DNA of 64,000 nt from Synchiropus splendidus (lineage: Eukaryota > Chordata > Actinopteri > Syngnathiformes > Callionymidae). Below are positions 1 to 12,640 of the stretch, in pieces (the stretch's first letter is position 1; each line of letters opens with the position of its first letter). Location: the NCBI RefSeq assembly GCF_027744825.2, contig NC_071334.1, forward strand, positions 34,937,937-35,001,936. The letters are read 5' to 3'. The notes beneath the pieces were generated by a model. That model had not been told where the DNA came from. It was given only the letters and a program-made list of their open reading frames with translations, and made no database searches. Both the position numbers and the translations under genes were made by a program.

Positions 1-565
1 ATCTTGAAATCAAAACTTCCCATAGCATTTGAATAGAACACACAACGTGTAGATGTTGTTAACGATAATACCTGACACTTCAGTTGAATATTGACCTCTT
101 GAGGGATGACAGAAAGTGGAAAAACATTTCAACCAAAAGTGGCTCTGTTCAATCCCTGTGAGAAAAAGGGGAAGCAACGGTTGTGTATGTTTGAATAACC
201 CAGCATTCTAAATTTAGGATTCCTGTATTCACTGTGTGGACACGTTTCTGCCAGACTGTTAAGTCCAGGGATCAGGCCGCACTTCTCTGACTGTCGTGTA
301 TTTCAGACGGATGAAAAACACACTGTGTTTCTGGCAGCTCCGGCGGATTGTTAAATGCTCGGATGTGGGGTGTGTTTGTGTACTTATGAATCAGCTGTGA
401 AAAGTGATCCACGTCCTTCCGGACCACAAAAACCCTGCCCTGCACATGACACCCATCCGCACACTTGTTCAGGACCATGGTTGGCCAGAACATTATGACC
501 AGCAGCCTTTTGACCAACAGGCTTTGTGCCTTAGACTGACGTACAGTTTTTTTGGGCACTTTTTT

Positions 566-603
566 ATTATTATTATTAGTAGTAGTAGTATTAGTAGTAG
601 TAT
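566..603. repeat. Imperfect TAT/TAG trinucleotide microsatellite
   Basis: Tandem TAT units pass into TAG/TAT units on the + strand, inside an ALG6 intron. Simple-sequence tract with no coding meaning. Confidence 0.8.
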
Positions 604-880
604 TTATTTTTTATAATAAAATTATATTTTTTGCTTATACATCCACATAAAATCTTTTTCCTGTTTTGTGTTTTTTTTTTAAGTATTTTTTCTTACTTAA
701 TGGCTTATCACATTATTAGAATCATCAATCATTCGAGAGAGTTCTTTTTTATGTCCAGCCCTTGACCCACTCCTTAAAATTTTGACTTATTTTCCTGCAC
801 TACATCTTGATGTAAATAGTTTTTCTTTTTTAAATGACCATTTTCTCTAACCTCTATGGTTGTTGACTCTTGTCAACATA

Positions 881-896
881 CGCACGCACGCACGCA
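881..896. repeat. (CGCA)4 microsatellite
   Basis: Four tandem CGCA units within an ALG6 intron. Confidence 0.85.
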
Positions 897-1234
897 TCAC
901 ACTCTACTGCATGAACCATCTGACCTTTCAACACATTACATACAAGGCAGTCACACTTACGTACTCACTGTCCTCTGGCACCCCCACCCTCCTCCACCAG
1001 GTGACAATGGAAGGGTTAAACTAATGCCTTGCTGCTTATGGTATCGTCACGGATGCATACAAAGGCCAGGTTTAAATAGATGAGGACGCAAGTGTCACAA
1101 ATCAAGCTATTAAATTTGATTGACAAAAGTGCTGTTCACCCTAAATGCAGTTCGTGGAAGTGTTGAGCGGAACAAATTGATTATGACTTATGTTATAGTT
1201 CTGTGATGAATGACATTTTAAAATTTGTTTTCAG

Positions 1235-4200
1235 CTTGGCCTGCACGCTGTTGGCCGTGCTACCCTCCTCCATCAGACTCATGTCCAAGCCGTCCTTCTG
1301 GCAATTCAAAATAGCACTGGTAAGCGAGTCAATCATTGGAGTGGCCCATCTCCCAAGACAATAGCCCCTTGTTGGTCAAACTTAAGACTATGGTTCAACA
1401 CTTTAATTCCCGTTTTATTGCTACTGTGAAAATGTTTTCTCTCAGCTGAAACTCTTTAACTGGAAATGTCCGTCAACCTCAGGTCAACTCTTCACTGGCG
1501 TTCTTCCTCTTCTCTTTCCAAGTCCATGAGAAGTCCATCCTGCTGGCTGCTTTGTAAGTTTGTGTCAAGGATTGCCTTTGCGTTGTATTGGGGCTCTGCC
1601 AGACTAAAAAATATACTTCACCCATTAAGTCCTCCTGGTTCAGACTCTAGTGTTGTAAGGTACATCTAGTATACTATAGTTCAGTGTGGATGTTCATCAA
1701 TACCAATATGTCTAACATCAAATTTAGCAATCTATCACAAAGATGCTCTGTTTTGTGGCCGATTTAAATCTCAGCACACAAAGCAGATTGTGTGTGTGTG
1801 TGGTGAGCCTTGTCCTAAAGCCACAGCCACTCAACAACGGATACATTCACCACCTTGGGGATTTGGCTTCTAGATCAGGGCTCATCTATTAATCTAGATT
1901 AGAGTAGATTGTTGCTTTATTAACTATTGAGTTGCATTTCCCACCTGTCCCCCCCCAAATCAATCAGTAATGCATGTCCAGGGATTAGAGGAGGAGCGGC
2001 TGGCAGCAGCAGAGTGGGGTGTTGTTTGCACACAATCAATTATTGGGCGGTAACAGAATCGCCAAAGAGCGTCGGCTGTAATTATAAGATCAGGGATTGC
2101 TGTTGAACCATCCACGCTCTCACTGAAGTCAGAAACAAATCTATTTCTGAAGGATGTTGTGAAAAGTTATGGAAAGTTCTGTTTGGTTTAAAAGCATAAA
2201 TGGATATGAAATGTTGATGACAAAGTTTTCTGCCTTGTGACAACTGTCATCAATGGATTTGCATGCCTGTCATTCTTTCATAATTCCACATGATGTCACT
2301 TTGGACCTGAACTGAGCATGCTGTGGGTGTTTTCCAGGCCTGTCTGTCTCTTCTTGAACGACCTACCTCTCATCTCCATTTGGTTCCTGCAGACATCCAC
2401 GTTCAGGTAAGCGTTGCAGTCGTCTTTTGTTGTTTGCTCACTTTGACGAGTAGCGGTCATATCAGGGTTCCCGAACAGATGTTGCTGTCCTTCTACGGTC
2501 GAGGCCTACAGTCTGTGTCATGTGACCAACTTGGAAAAAACAAATTGGATTCAATGCTGAGTTAAGGTGTTAGTCTTGTGATCCATAAAGGTCAGTCGTC
2601 AAGCCTCGCCATATGACAGGCTGATATCGAGTATGGTCACTTACACAGACAATTTTGGTTTTTTTTTTGTCTGAACATGTCTTATACAACCTGACTCCCA
2701 GTTTCTGTCAGTTTAGAGTCGATGACGGTGAAGGACTCTGAAAAACTGCATTTACAGTGGCTAGACTTCTGAACTATCTGGTTCATTGCTTATCCACCCC
2801 TGAATGACCATCTGCTTCTTACTTTAATTTCATTTTGATGTGGTGTTGGAGAAGGTTGGCCTGAAAATTCTAAAGAAGTATCTTACAAGTCAAGCTAATC
2901 CTGTCCTGATCAGACTCTCATTGGCATACTTCATGTACCTCCATCCTGACTGGTCAATTGAGTTGCATCGATTTTTATGCTTGTTCACTCGTTTTCATCG
3001 TCATTCACCTGAAAACCAGATGACAAAGTCTCCAGAACACACACACCTGGTAGCAAAACCAATCAGATGTGTTGTTGCCACTGTGCATGCATCTCCCTCA
3101 CGTCTCATGTGATCTAAAGTGTGCTGTTCAATCCCAGCCTTTTACCAGCTCTATGTTTTGTGTCACTCAAGTTTTTATCTTCTGCTACGGCCTAACTTGT
3201 GAGGTTTGAGTCTGGGTGTCCTGGAAGATGACTAAACAGGGTTCTTACCCTTGATGACATGGTTGTACCTGCTTTCAAACTTCGGATCATTGAGCATTTT
3301 TTGTGGTCTATCGTCAGCTTCGGTCTCAAATCACTTCACACCTATGAACAATGATCCGTAATTTCCTTCTAGGTCTCGACCCTTGATCTTAAAGGTCTTT
3401 GTCCCTAGGAGGTTAGGTCAGCCTGTCAGACTCAGGCACCACCTTCTGGATATCTAGAGTCCCCCCAAAGTCTTAGATCTATGACCTGTAATGCAGTTAA
3501 AGTGTTGCCTTGGACTTTGCGTGGAAGTCTTCATAGTTATGAACCATTCCATGAGGAAATCTTTAATGGCGGCCAGGAAGACGAGTCAAAGATTTTTTGA
3601 GGTGAGCGACAGACAAGACAAAGCAGCACAGCAAACACTTCATCTAACTTCCACCAGCTGTTGTTAAATTCTTCCGGCAACACTAATAGTTGTGCAAGCG
3701 GTTTAGTCTTAGGATATGTGGGGATTATGCAGCATAGTCTGCATGCCTCTCATGGTTTAGGGACAGGAGGTCATTCTGTAGTTTCCCAGTACAGTCCATT
3801 GTGGTCGTAATGGGCGTCCTATTATTGTTATTGAAAAGAAACACATCTTTTGTTTGCCTAATTAGCGGGATGAATGCACCGACACTGCAGTTCGAAGAAG
3901 ACAGAGCCGTAGTCTGTATTTAATTGGTGAAGTATGTATTTCTCTGCTGAATGGAGCTTCTGTCGGTGGTGTGTGCAGGTTTGTGTAAGTCTTGGTGACA
4001 CGGGAGTTCAGTCAACTGTTGTTCTTGTGTCCTGCTGAAGATGAGCTTGTTGTAAATGTGTTGCAGACGACATGTTTGGGAACCTGGTGGAGGAAAGCTA
4101 AAGTTTGATTTACTTATTGACATCTGATATGGAAATTGAATCTATACTGAGTTTTTCTTTATTCCTGATGGTTGACACAGCCTTACATACATAAGACACA

Positions 4201-7200
4201 AGAATTTATACATAAGAATTGATGATATTTTAAACATTTATAAATACAGAATGTAAGACAAGGAACAAAATAAAATAAGTCTTTTTAAATGATTAGATAT
4301 ATGTTTGTATGTAATGTACAGTATTCCTTCAACATTTTTGTCACATTTTTTTCATGTTTTCAATCATTTTTCATTCTTATTTTCAGTTTGTGTCATGTTA
4401 TGTTTTTTTTTTTATTGTTTATTTTGAATTAAATTCCTCTAAATAAAAAATAAAAGTTTTCATTTTCAATTGCCACATAATTCATTTTTTTTGTAATATT
4501 TCTTTAAGTTGAAACATGATGTTTCCACTGATATATTTGTGCAGTAGCTAGATGTCATTCATATATGTGTGGGTGTGTGCACATGTCTGCACGTGTGCAT
4601 GTGTGTATGCATATGCATTTTTTTCTTAATTGTATGCTTTCATTCATTCATCTTAATGCCATCTTATTTCTTTGTCTACTAAAGAAACCTCTCTTGTTTC
4701 TGTCTGGCAGCATGCTGCCTCTGTTCCTGAAGGACGGCCTTATCATTCCCTACATTGTGACCTCGCTGTCCTTCCTCTACTTGAGCACCTACCTGCTCTC
4801 TGCACTTGAGCGCTGCACTGAGGAGGAACTGAGATTGGTACCCTACCACAAACTCCTATTCTTGCTCCCCAGAATGAACCTCGCATGCGTTGTCAGATGG
4901 ACGGTAAGTATTTATTGAATAATGATCAATTTTTAAATTGGTATTATTTGCCACACAGTTCACCTGACCCTTGTATGGCTCATTGTCGAATTTCCCAGCT
5001 GTGGGACTAATAAAGGTTATCTAATCTAACATTTCATTTTAAATTATTTATACTAGTCAGCTCTTGTCAAAGTTGGTGTGCGGAGCATCTGTTGAACGAC
5101 AGCTCTCTGGTCAGTTCCAGCTAATCAGATGGAGCTTGTAAGTCTCCTCTGCTTCTGCGTGGGATTTAGGCTGTGTCCCATTTCTCACCCTAACACGAGC
5201 ACTGCACATTAGCACTTGGTTTGGAGTGCCCAATAATCTCACTTGGTTTGGTGAACCAACAGAGAAAACAAATGGGCGGAGCTGAAGCCGGCTTTGCCGC
5301 TAAGTTGCTGTGATAAATCTGTTAGAGGTATGAGGATGTTAAGAAATAAAAAACATACTGTTGTACATACATGTACCTGTATTTTTCATGTTGTTGCTGG
5401 CTCAGACCCAGTACTCTTGGGAGAGAATGTGTGTCTTGTTCTCAAATCTGTTTAGCAAACAAACTGAAGCAGAACAGCTGTCAACACTATATTTAGCCAG
5501 ATATCATCTCTGCACTATCATCTCATCTTAAGAACCTCCTGTTAATCATCGATTTCATTTGGTCTTAAAAAGAAATACAAGTGACGGGTTGTTTGCTGTG
5601 TTCTGTGTTGGTGGTAATCATGGTATGGTTTTTGCCTGAGGAAAATCCATCAGTGGTGTCTTGCAGAGTGAGCCACTTAAAGAATTCAGGTTCAAACTGG
5701 GTCAACCTTTTAGTACTTGGTGGTCATCATTTGTTTAGAGCTTGCAAAACCCATATGTTATGATGGCTACTCATGTTTGCCTACAGTCAGGGTGGGTATT
5801 TAATTTGGCCACATAAAAATCTGGAACACTTACAGGGGTCAGTAAATACAAGTTCAACTTCTCGTCATGTCATGTGATATAGATATAGATATCTGACAAT
5901 ATCTATCAACCTGCTTGGTTTCCTTCCTCATCTCCTTTTTCTAGGTATCTCCATCTCAAACATGCCTGGTCCAACATTGCTGGACACATGTCCAAACCAC
6001 CTGACCTTCTTAACCTTATCTCCAAACTTCACCATGAGCTGTCCCTTTGATATACAGTGTACTAACTGTGACTCCTGAGTCTCCAAACCATACATCATGG
6101 CAGTGAGTGCAACTGTCCTGTTAGTCATCCAATATACTCTTGCTGCTGCTAGGATGTCACTATCGTCTCCAGCTGTTCCAACAGCTTCCTTTGTCAATGT
6201 CCATTATGCTGGAGGATTTACCTGGAAATATTCTATTCAGTCTGTGTCGTCTTTCTTACTATTGGCTCTCGCTCATTCACAGTCAAGGTCACACTATGTC
6301 CCAGTCTTTTCCTGAGTATTGGTTTCTACCTTAGCGATTGTTTTCGTTGGTTTTCAACTTGGTGGTTTGTTGAATAACATGCACTTTCTTCCAGTATTTA
6401 CGGTAATGGTTGCCTACCCACAAGCTAACTCAGTGACAGGCAGGTCCAGTGCATTTAACAACACAATTTAGAGGAGTAAATTTGAGTGCCAGGAGGAACA
6501 ACGATAAAATGTCCTCTTTGAAAGGTCACGTGTTCTTCCCAACAGTGAACAGATAGCTGGAAATCTAGCCTCCTGCTATCTTGTTCTGCATCTACCATGG
6601 TGCCTTGCTCAAAGACAAAGAGGCAATCAATGACAGAACACATGGCTGCTTGATAAGTTTGTGTCTGTCAGCTGCTACTGAAGTCGGATATTCAAGTTAA
6701 TACGCGCACTACAAGATGGTGCCGATTCCAGTCCCAGATGGCCCTTCACTCTGTAAGCAGCACTGGATCCAAATTGCGGGTGCGATAGCAGATCCACCCA
6801 ACTGTATAAATAAAGATCATGTGCTGCTGTAAGCTGTGTAAGCTGTCCGGGGATGAAAGCTGCTGCCAAGTGAAGAATTATTTATCACTTATTTAAGTTT
6901 CCACGCTGTCTGAAGAGGCTGCAGTGCCAGCCCTTTCACAAGGGGTGCAGCGGTAGGGTGTCGGAGCTTAAGAGAAGGTGCCTTTTTATAGCACACGTCA
7001 TTAACGCAGGGTTTGCCTAGATATATTTATTTACACAAGCAGCATAAATAGAGAGATACTGCATTGGCGATAAGGTTTCATAGGTTTGGGGTGGCAGGTG
7101 CAGGGACAAGGTGTTTCCTCCGCTTCACTCTCACTCCCTCTCTGACCGATTTATCTCTGGGTGATAAAGCTCAAATAAACATTAATCATCTCACCATCGG

Positions 7201-8152
7201 AAAGTGTTCTGTTTACATCTCCGGTGGAAAGTTTGCTGGCTGGATTTTACAGGCCGGTAGTTGCGTACTTAGAAAAAGGTTGTCGGGATACGAACCCTGC
7301 CGTGATAAACAGCCAAACATCGCAGATGGCTGTCATTAAAAGAGCATCTTACTAAAGTCCACATGCCGGCGCTTCTATTTGTGGCGCATCTGGAATTCTT
7401 TTGGCAATTTAAGTTCCAGCCGCTACATGTTAGCAAAATAACTGTTATCGCTGATTTAACATCTTTAGGTGCTCATCGGCCGCTCATTCTCAAACTTATG
7501 TCTTATAAAGAATTGCTGGACCTGCAGTGATAAACCTCTGTTGTGGTAAAGAAATGGCTGAGCCTAAATACAATCTACGCCCCGCTTCCCCTCACGTATT
7601 CATTTTAGAAGGAAAATATTTCTGGAAAACTGATTTTGGTTTGATATCTGATTTTCTTCTCATCAAGAATTAATGCGATATTCACACTGGACGGTAAGAT
7701 TTACACAAAAGACAAAATGCCATATATTGAAATGTTAGGTATCTTTACTCTAAGGCAGTGTTCGCCAATGGCAGCCTGCAGGCTTGTCTGCAACCCATCT
7801 CACATCCACATGCAACATCTTCATCCAATACAAAGCTTCTTGGAGAGAATATAGAGCACTTGATCTTGTAGTCTATATTGGCAGTTGGGATCAATTAGAA
7901 CGCGTACTCCCTAGCGGCTGGTGAGTTCTAATCATCTGTATTTGTGTCTTCCAGTTCTATATCAGCCTCACAATCATGGTCAGCCTCAGCGTGGCGACCG
8001 TCGCTGTCAAGCCGCCGGACCACCTTCCAGACCTGTTCCCCGTTCTGGTGTCTGCCTTTTCCTTCCTGCACTTCTTGGGCATGTTTGTATATTTCAACAT
8101 TCTTCACTTCACCACCAAGTCCACCAAGAAGACCCAGAAGAAGAACAAATGA
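1235..8152 (+). CDS. alg6: ALG6, C-terminal five coding exons (dolichyl-P-Glc:Man9GlcNAc2-PP-dolichol alpha-1,3-glucosyltransferase), 5' partial
   Basis: ALG6 is a multi-pass ER membrane GT-C glycosyltransferase that adds the first glucose to the lipid-linked Man9GlcNAc2 precursor of N-glycans. Five exons are seen: 1235-1319, 1483-1553, 2338-2406, 4711-4903 and 7955-8152 (stop TGA 8150-8152). All have AG/GT borders and compatible phases and give about 204 residues. Diagnostic matches to the family are FFLFSFQVHEKSILL in exon 2, the LPVCL...WFL..STF stretch in exon 3, MLPLFLKDGL and TEEEL in exon 4, and KPPDHLPDLFPVLV in the last exon. Several hydrophobic membrane segments are visible. The protein ends KKNK, fitting a KKXX ER-retrieval signal. 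Earlier exons, about 300 residues by comparison with human, lie upstream of the window. Exon assignments rest on remembered family sequence and splice phase; identity is very secure. Confidence 0.95.
5169..5395. mobile_element. Truncated copy of the GGCTGTGTC-ended inverted-repeat element
   Basis: Begins with GGCTGTGTCCCATTTCTCAC and then follows the same order of sequence as the full-length copy at 46818-47543: the CACTTGGTTTGGAGTGCCC block, the GGTGAACC block and GATAAATCTGTTAGAGGTAT. The opposite terminal repeat is absent, so this copy is 3'-truncated. It lies in the ALG6 intron between the exons at 4711 and 7955. The superfamily was not determined. Confidence 0.75.
5915..6200 (-). mobile_element. 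LINE ORF2 C-terminal relic, antisense
   Basis: The minus-strand translation contains MYGLET followed by FGDKVKKVRWFGHVS and then MFEMEIPRKRR. This is the characteristic order of a non-LTR retrotransposon C-terminus (..YGLET...GDKVREARLRWFGHVQRR...ML.MELPGKRKRGRP..). The piece is short, degraded and lacks any reverse-transcriptase core. It sits in an ALG6 intron. Related relics in this window lie at 15640-15790, 18990-19290 and 29075-29480. Confidence 0.65.
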
Positions 8153-8360
8153 GTTGTGGAAAAAGTGCCTGGGTGATTTAAAGCCATTGATGCGCTTATA
8201 TCAGGATGTTTACCCTCATGCACCAAAAACATTGTCAAATTGTGCTGGGAAACCACTTACCTGCTGACTCATCAATTTGTTTTTTTTTCAGTCATGTTTT
8301 ACAAAAAAAAACCAACGTAATTTATAATTAAGAAAAGGATATAAATATCTAGCCATTGAC

Positions 8361-8366
8361 AATAAA
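8361..8366 (+). terminator. ALG6 poly(A) signal AATAAA
   Basis: Canonical AATAAA 209 bases after the ALG6 stop codon, followed by a T-rich stretch. This gives a short 3' UTR typical of compact fish genes. Confidence 0.75.
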
Positions 8367-9984
8367 ACTTTTTTCTTTTCTTTGTCATTGTTTCTTTTAT
8401 TTTTCCTTGTCTTCTGTCAGCAAAGAGCTGAGACAAAGCTCTGCTTTTACCAGTCCATTTGTAATCTCACCTTTGGTCGTGAGCTTTGGGTGAATATCAA
8501 AAGCTCAAGATACAACCTGCCAAAAGTTCAATCAATACAAAAGTCAGTACATGAGGGAAATATTAGACCTCAGATCCATACATGGCTCAATTAGTTTCAT
8601 GACAAAACTCATTTAAATTATATACTGTACTTTAATGGGGGTGCATCAAAAATTCGGCTGCAGAAAAAAAAAGACTTCTAGTGCCGAAACAAGATTAGAT
8701 GACGCAAGAATAGCCACTGCCACTGCGAGATTGTCTAGATAGAGCTGGTCTGTGGCGTGGAGGGATTTCTGCGAACACATGTTTTGACCAAAATTGTCAC
8801 CGTTATCATTTCTTCACTTCTTTGGTTGGTCAGTTAGAAGCCTGTGTGTCATTCATGAGTCTGACTGCAAAATGTTTTGTTTTGGATTTTATTAAATTTC
8901 TTTATTGCACATCGTTGACATGTCATTGCTATGTGAACATTTTCAGACACATTTTCTCATTGATTTATTATTTGAAGCAGGAATACTTCTTTATGTGATT
9001 GCAATGCAATGATTTTTGTGAGTTAAGAACGTAGTCATAGCCATGAATACAGTGGTACTACTAACTGGCGTAAGAGTTCGTTCGCTGTTTCGGTTTTTGG
9101 CCCTGGTCACCTCATTTTCAGTTTCAGCCAAGAATTTCATTTTGGTGCTTCCCTGTTAAATACTATATTACATTTACCTGTTGGACGTCGTATTTGGTTA
9201 ATTTTTGTGAGCTATGCCAGCTATTAACGCCTGAAGTGAGAAATACTGTAGTTAAAAATAATTTTACAAAAATACGCTGCTCTGATAGAGTGAAGAAAAA
9301 ATGCTGAAACAGAGCACATTTTGTGGAAAATATATTGGAAAATCCAGAAAGTAACTACATTTAAATACATTTCAAACTGGACCCTAAAATGTATTAAAAT
9401 AAAAATACTTTCCCTTTTAATCCGTATAATGTATCTGAAAAAAAACAAAACTATGTTCGCAACAAATGTTTTCCGGACATATAGGAAAAATATAATAAAT
9501 GCATTTTTATTAAAGTAAAAAGCTTTCTTTGGAAATAAATGAATGAAAGAAATCACAATTGAACATACTCCAAGATGTGTTAATGTTTTTTTTATGTCAT
9601 TTCATATGTTTTACAATATCAAATGTTATTAATTCAACATTACAAGGATAGCATGTTGGCTTCAAATACAATGTTGAAAACAAGTCATCGCCACGAATGC
9701 GCATGAAATGGTTTTGCACCATAATGAAGGTGCTTACTATCTAGGTTTGCCCCCTGGAACAAAAGGTATGATCACCATATGTTGAAAAGTGAAAGTGAAG
9801 CCGTGAGCGAATATGTCAGCTAGATACCACAAAATTCTAAGGACATTAGTGAGATATGTGCACCTTGAATAGAAGTACAGGATTCCAAGTAAAGCCTTCC
9901 ATTTGAATTCACTTATACAGTGTTCACCCCTATTTGGACAAAGAGTTCATGCCTTGTTGGGGCCACACCCATGCTAAAAGTTGG

Positions 9985-10073
9985 CACCCGGGGGCAGGCT
10001 GCAAAACTACGTCCCGAGTGTCACAAATGGCCTGCGGGCCACAAGTTTGAGACCCCTGCTCTAAATGGTTTCA
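9985..10073. mobile_element. hAT-like terminal fragment
   Basis: The end of this stretch reads, in reverse complement, AGCAGGGGTCTCAAACTTGT followed by GGCCCGCAGGCC. This is the usual terminus of hAT (Charlie-like) elements in vertebrate genomes. No matching opposite end was found nearby, so only a terminal fragment is claimed. Confidence 0.45.
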
Positions 10074-10500
10074 TTCAGTAACTTCTAAAAGATGCCAGCT
10101 ATTAAATGTCATCTCAATGTCAGATTTGTAGCCTCAGCCTTCATTAATGAGCAAAACATGGCGATACATCTTCTTGGTAAAGACTTAATCAGATGAATAA
10201 AATCTGTGCTTGGCTGGCAGGAAGTGGAAAATCCCCCTCCTAGTGACTTTTCAACAAGTTCCTTGTGTGCTACTCAATTCGGCATATTTCCACTTAAACA
10301 GCAGATCCCTGTTGTGTTGGAATATGGGATCGAACATTCGGAGCAGAAACCTGTGTCCAGTCGTACATCAGTTTATGAATGCTTGGGGTTATGAACGACT
10401 GAAAAGAACAGAGCCGGTGGCTCCCTGGCTGCACTGGTTACCCATGTTTTATTTGTTTCTGAGTGTGGGAGGAACGACCTTGCCACCATGTGACGTTGCC
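10065..10500. repeat. Unidentified dispersed repeat, copy A
   Basis: Shares an ordered set of blocks with 12190-12640: ATGAATAAAA/GAGCAAAACATGGC, GGAAGT, AAATCCCCCTC, GACTTTTCAAC, AAGTTCCTTGTGT, CTACTCA, and later GTTACC/GGTTAC and GAGGAA segments. The copies are diverged and differ by many small indels. There is no coding potential in common, and the family was not recognised. Confidence 0.6.
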
Positions 10501-10677
10501 TCTTAAAGCTTTGTATAATTTTAGCGTGTTATCTGCTCGTTCACATAAACTACTTCTTATTCACTGCCTTCAAAAATGAATTCACACCCAGTATGTGGGA
10601 CAAAAATAGAGTGTGTGAGAGGTAAGGTGAGGGTGTGAAGAAGTTAAAATATATACATCTTCAATGAACCACTACCT

Positions 10678-10820
10678 AGTCTTGTTCAGGGTTGCGGGGA
10701 GTGCTGAAGCCAATCCCAGCAGTCAATGGGCGAGACGCAAGAGTGTGGGAGGAAACCGGACTACCTGGAGAAAACCCACCTTCTTGCTGCAAGGCAAGAA
10801 TGTTCTCCACTGTGCTCTTT
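10678..10820 (-). mobile_element. SINE relic (3' half, antisense, internally deleted)
   Basis: The + strand reads CAGGGTTGCGGGGAGTGCTG, then CAATCCCAGCAGTCAATGGG, CGAGACGCAAG, and then GGGAGGAAACCGGACTACCT with GGAGAAAACCCACC. This is the reverse complement of the body and tail of the tRNA-derived fish SINE seen sense-oriented at 60593-60853. The blocks are closer together than in that copy, which implies internal deletions. Confidence 0.6.
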
Positions 10821-12189
10821 GGTCAAAAGTTAAAATACCACAGAGATGGAGAATTCTTTAAACGTTATCGGGTCTGGGGGAGCAAAAATAAGTAGGCTGG
10901 TTCTTTTTTCCTGCTGGCAATTAAAAAAAAAAAAAACTGCTTAACACCATCCAGTCCTCTTTAACTGACCCGTTTGAAATAACAGGATGGTGCTGTGTCA
11001 GTCCAACTCAACGGCCATTTGTACAACTCCTCCACTCCCCTCTGTGCTCTCTCAGTCTCACTGCAATGAATACTTCTCTATCTGACTGAGCTATGAGCAA
11101 CTGTGGCATCTGCTTGCAGGGTACAGACCACTACAAATTCATCTTGGCCATATTTTATTGTTTCAGTGTCCAAAAATAGACTGGGTTTTTTTTGTGTTAA
11201 TTTGATGGCGCACCCTGCAGCCATGAAACAGTTGCTGCAGACCCGAGGTCTGAGGTGGTGGCCGGATATTCAAAGCACCATGGAGACTTGGTATCAATCT
11301 CCAAATGTTGGCGGTGGTGGGGGTGGTGTATCAAAACATTAGTTTTGCTTATGAGCCTGGGTGTTGTCCTTCATGTGGCCTCTAAGGGCGATAAAGTGAG
11401 AGCTACACAATCCACCTCGGGCAGAAATAGGAAATGTCGCTGTGCACAGCAGCTGTTGCTTCGGGTCGACTCGGGCTGCGAGAGGCCTCGGCCTTCCCAG
11501 GCGCAGCCAAATAAAGAGACTACTGTGTTAGCGCCCCCGCCCACACGTTCAGAGGTGTTAAACTGCAGAGGTGCTGAGGATCGCATAGTTTTACTGTAAA
11601 GGGGACGAGGGCTGCTGCTGCAGGCAACACTGTTTGTACAGCGTCGCCGCATTGTGGTCTGTCTTGAATCAACATTTAGAGGAGACACTGGCCGGGCAAG
11701 GAGCTTTAGAACACCAACCATCACGGATGAATGACAGCTTCCCCAGGCATCTGCACGTGTGACAGTTATCCTCTGACGTACGAGGGATGAGCAGTGAAGA
11801 GCAATTTCAGTTGCTGTCAAATGTGGAGACAGCTCAGCGAAAACCTAAAACCTGAGGGACCAAAACATGATGGTAACCCCTCCAATTCCTTTTAAGCAAA
11901 GAGCAAAGGCGGTGGCATTCGCTGTGCAACTATAAGAGAAGTGCTTTTATCCACAATTTGAGGACGAGAGTTTTATCTGAGCCCATGACGCTCTTCAGAG
12001 GGTCATTGCAGCTGCCTTTACTGGTCAAACCTGAAACAAAAAAAGACATTATGATTATTGTTTAAAAACATTGTCCCCTATTGTATTGTTTACCAAATAC
12101 TGTGGAAAAAAAGAAGCCAAAAATAAAGTTGGAAACCAATTATGTGTAGCAGATACCAGATTAAAAAAAAAAAAAAAACATTTCCACTA

Positions 12190-12640
12190 ACTGATTTCTA
12201 TCAGTACCTCCTAAAATTCTCAGAGAAACATGGCACTCAGGTGAACATCTCCCTTGTGTCATTCTAACGTCAGGTTTATAGAGTCAACCATATTTCATGA
12301 ATAAAACATGGCTATATGTCTTGATAGTAACATTGAAGACAGGAAGTCAGAAATCCCCCTCATATCGACTTTTCAACGCAAGTTCCTTGTGTTCTACTCA
12401 TTTGTGCATGTTTCCACTGAAACATCTGATCAGCCATGGCACTGCTGAGGGATCTGGGATACAATTTTCAGAAATACAGCACACCATTTATCCAGTGGTA
12501 CCATAGGGTCGTGTTTTAGGTTACTGAGAACTAACGGAGCCCCTGGGCTCACAGGTAGCTCCACAGGTTTTATTAGCTTGTTGTGTGTGTGTTCAGAAGT
12601 GTGAGAGGAATCACCACCCCTGACATGCATCACCAACTCA
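12190..12640. repeat. Unidentified dispersed repeat, copy B
   Basis: Second copy of the repeat at 10065-10500, in the same orientation about 2.1 kb away. Matching blocks include ATGAATAAAACATGGC, AAATCCCCCTC, GACTTTTCAAC and AAGTTCCTTGTGTTCTACTC. It could be two insertions of an old transposon or an ancient local duplication. Confidence 0.6.

Larger units (their letters stand above)
1..1234 (+). other. ALG6 intron (partial), no exon recognised
   Basis: Noncoding sequence before the first recognisable ALG6 exon. It holds an imperfect TAT/TAG trinucleotide tract near 566-603, T-rich runs, and a short CGCA tetranucleotide repeat at 881-896. Short open frames here have no family resemblance. Confidence 0.7.

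Noticed and set aside
7757..7930. Possible hAT-like fragment (CAGTGTTCGCCAA with CAGCCTGCAGG)
   Set aside because: Ends do not pair convincingly and no target duplication is visible.
9051..9110. CAGTGGTACTACTAACTGGC resembling a Tigger-type end
   Set aside because: No matching opposite end was found within several kilobases, and similarity beyond the first ten bases is weak.
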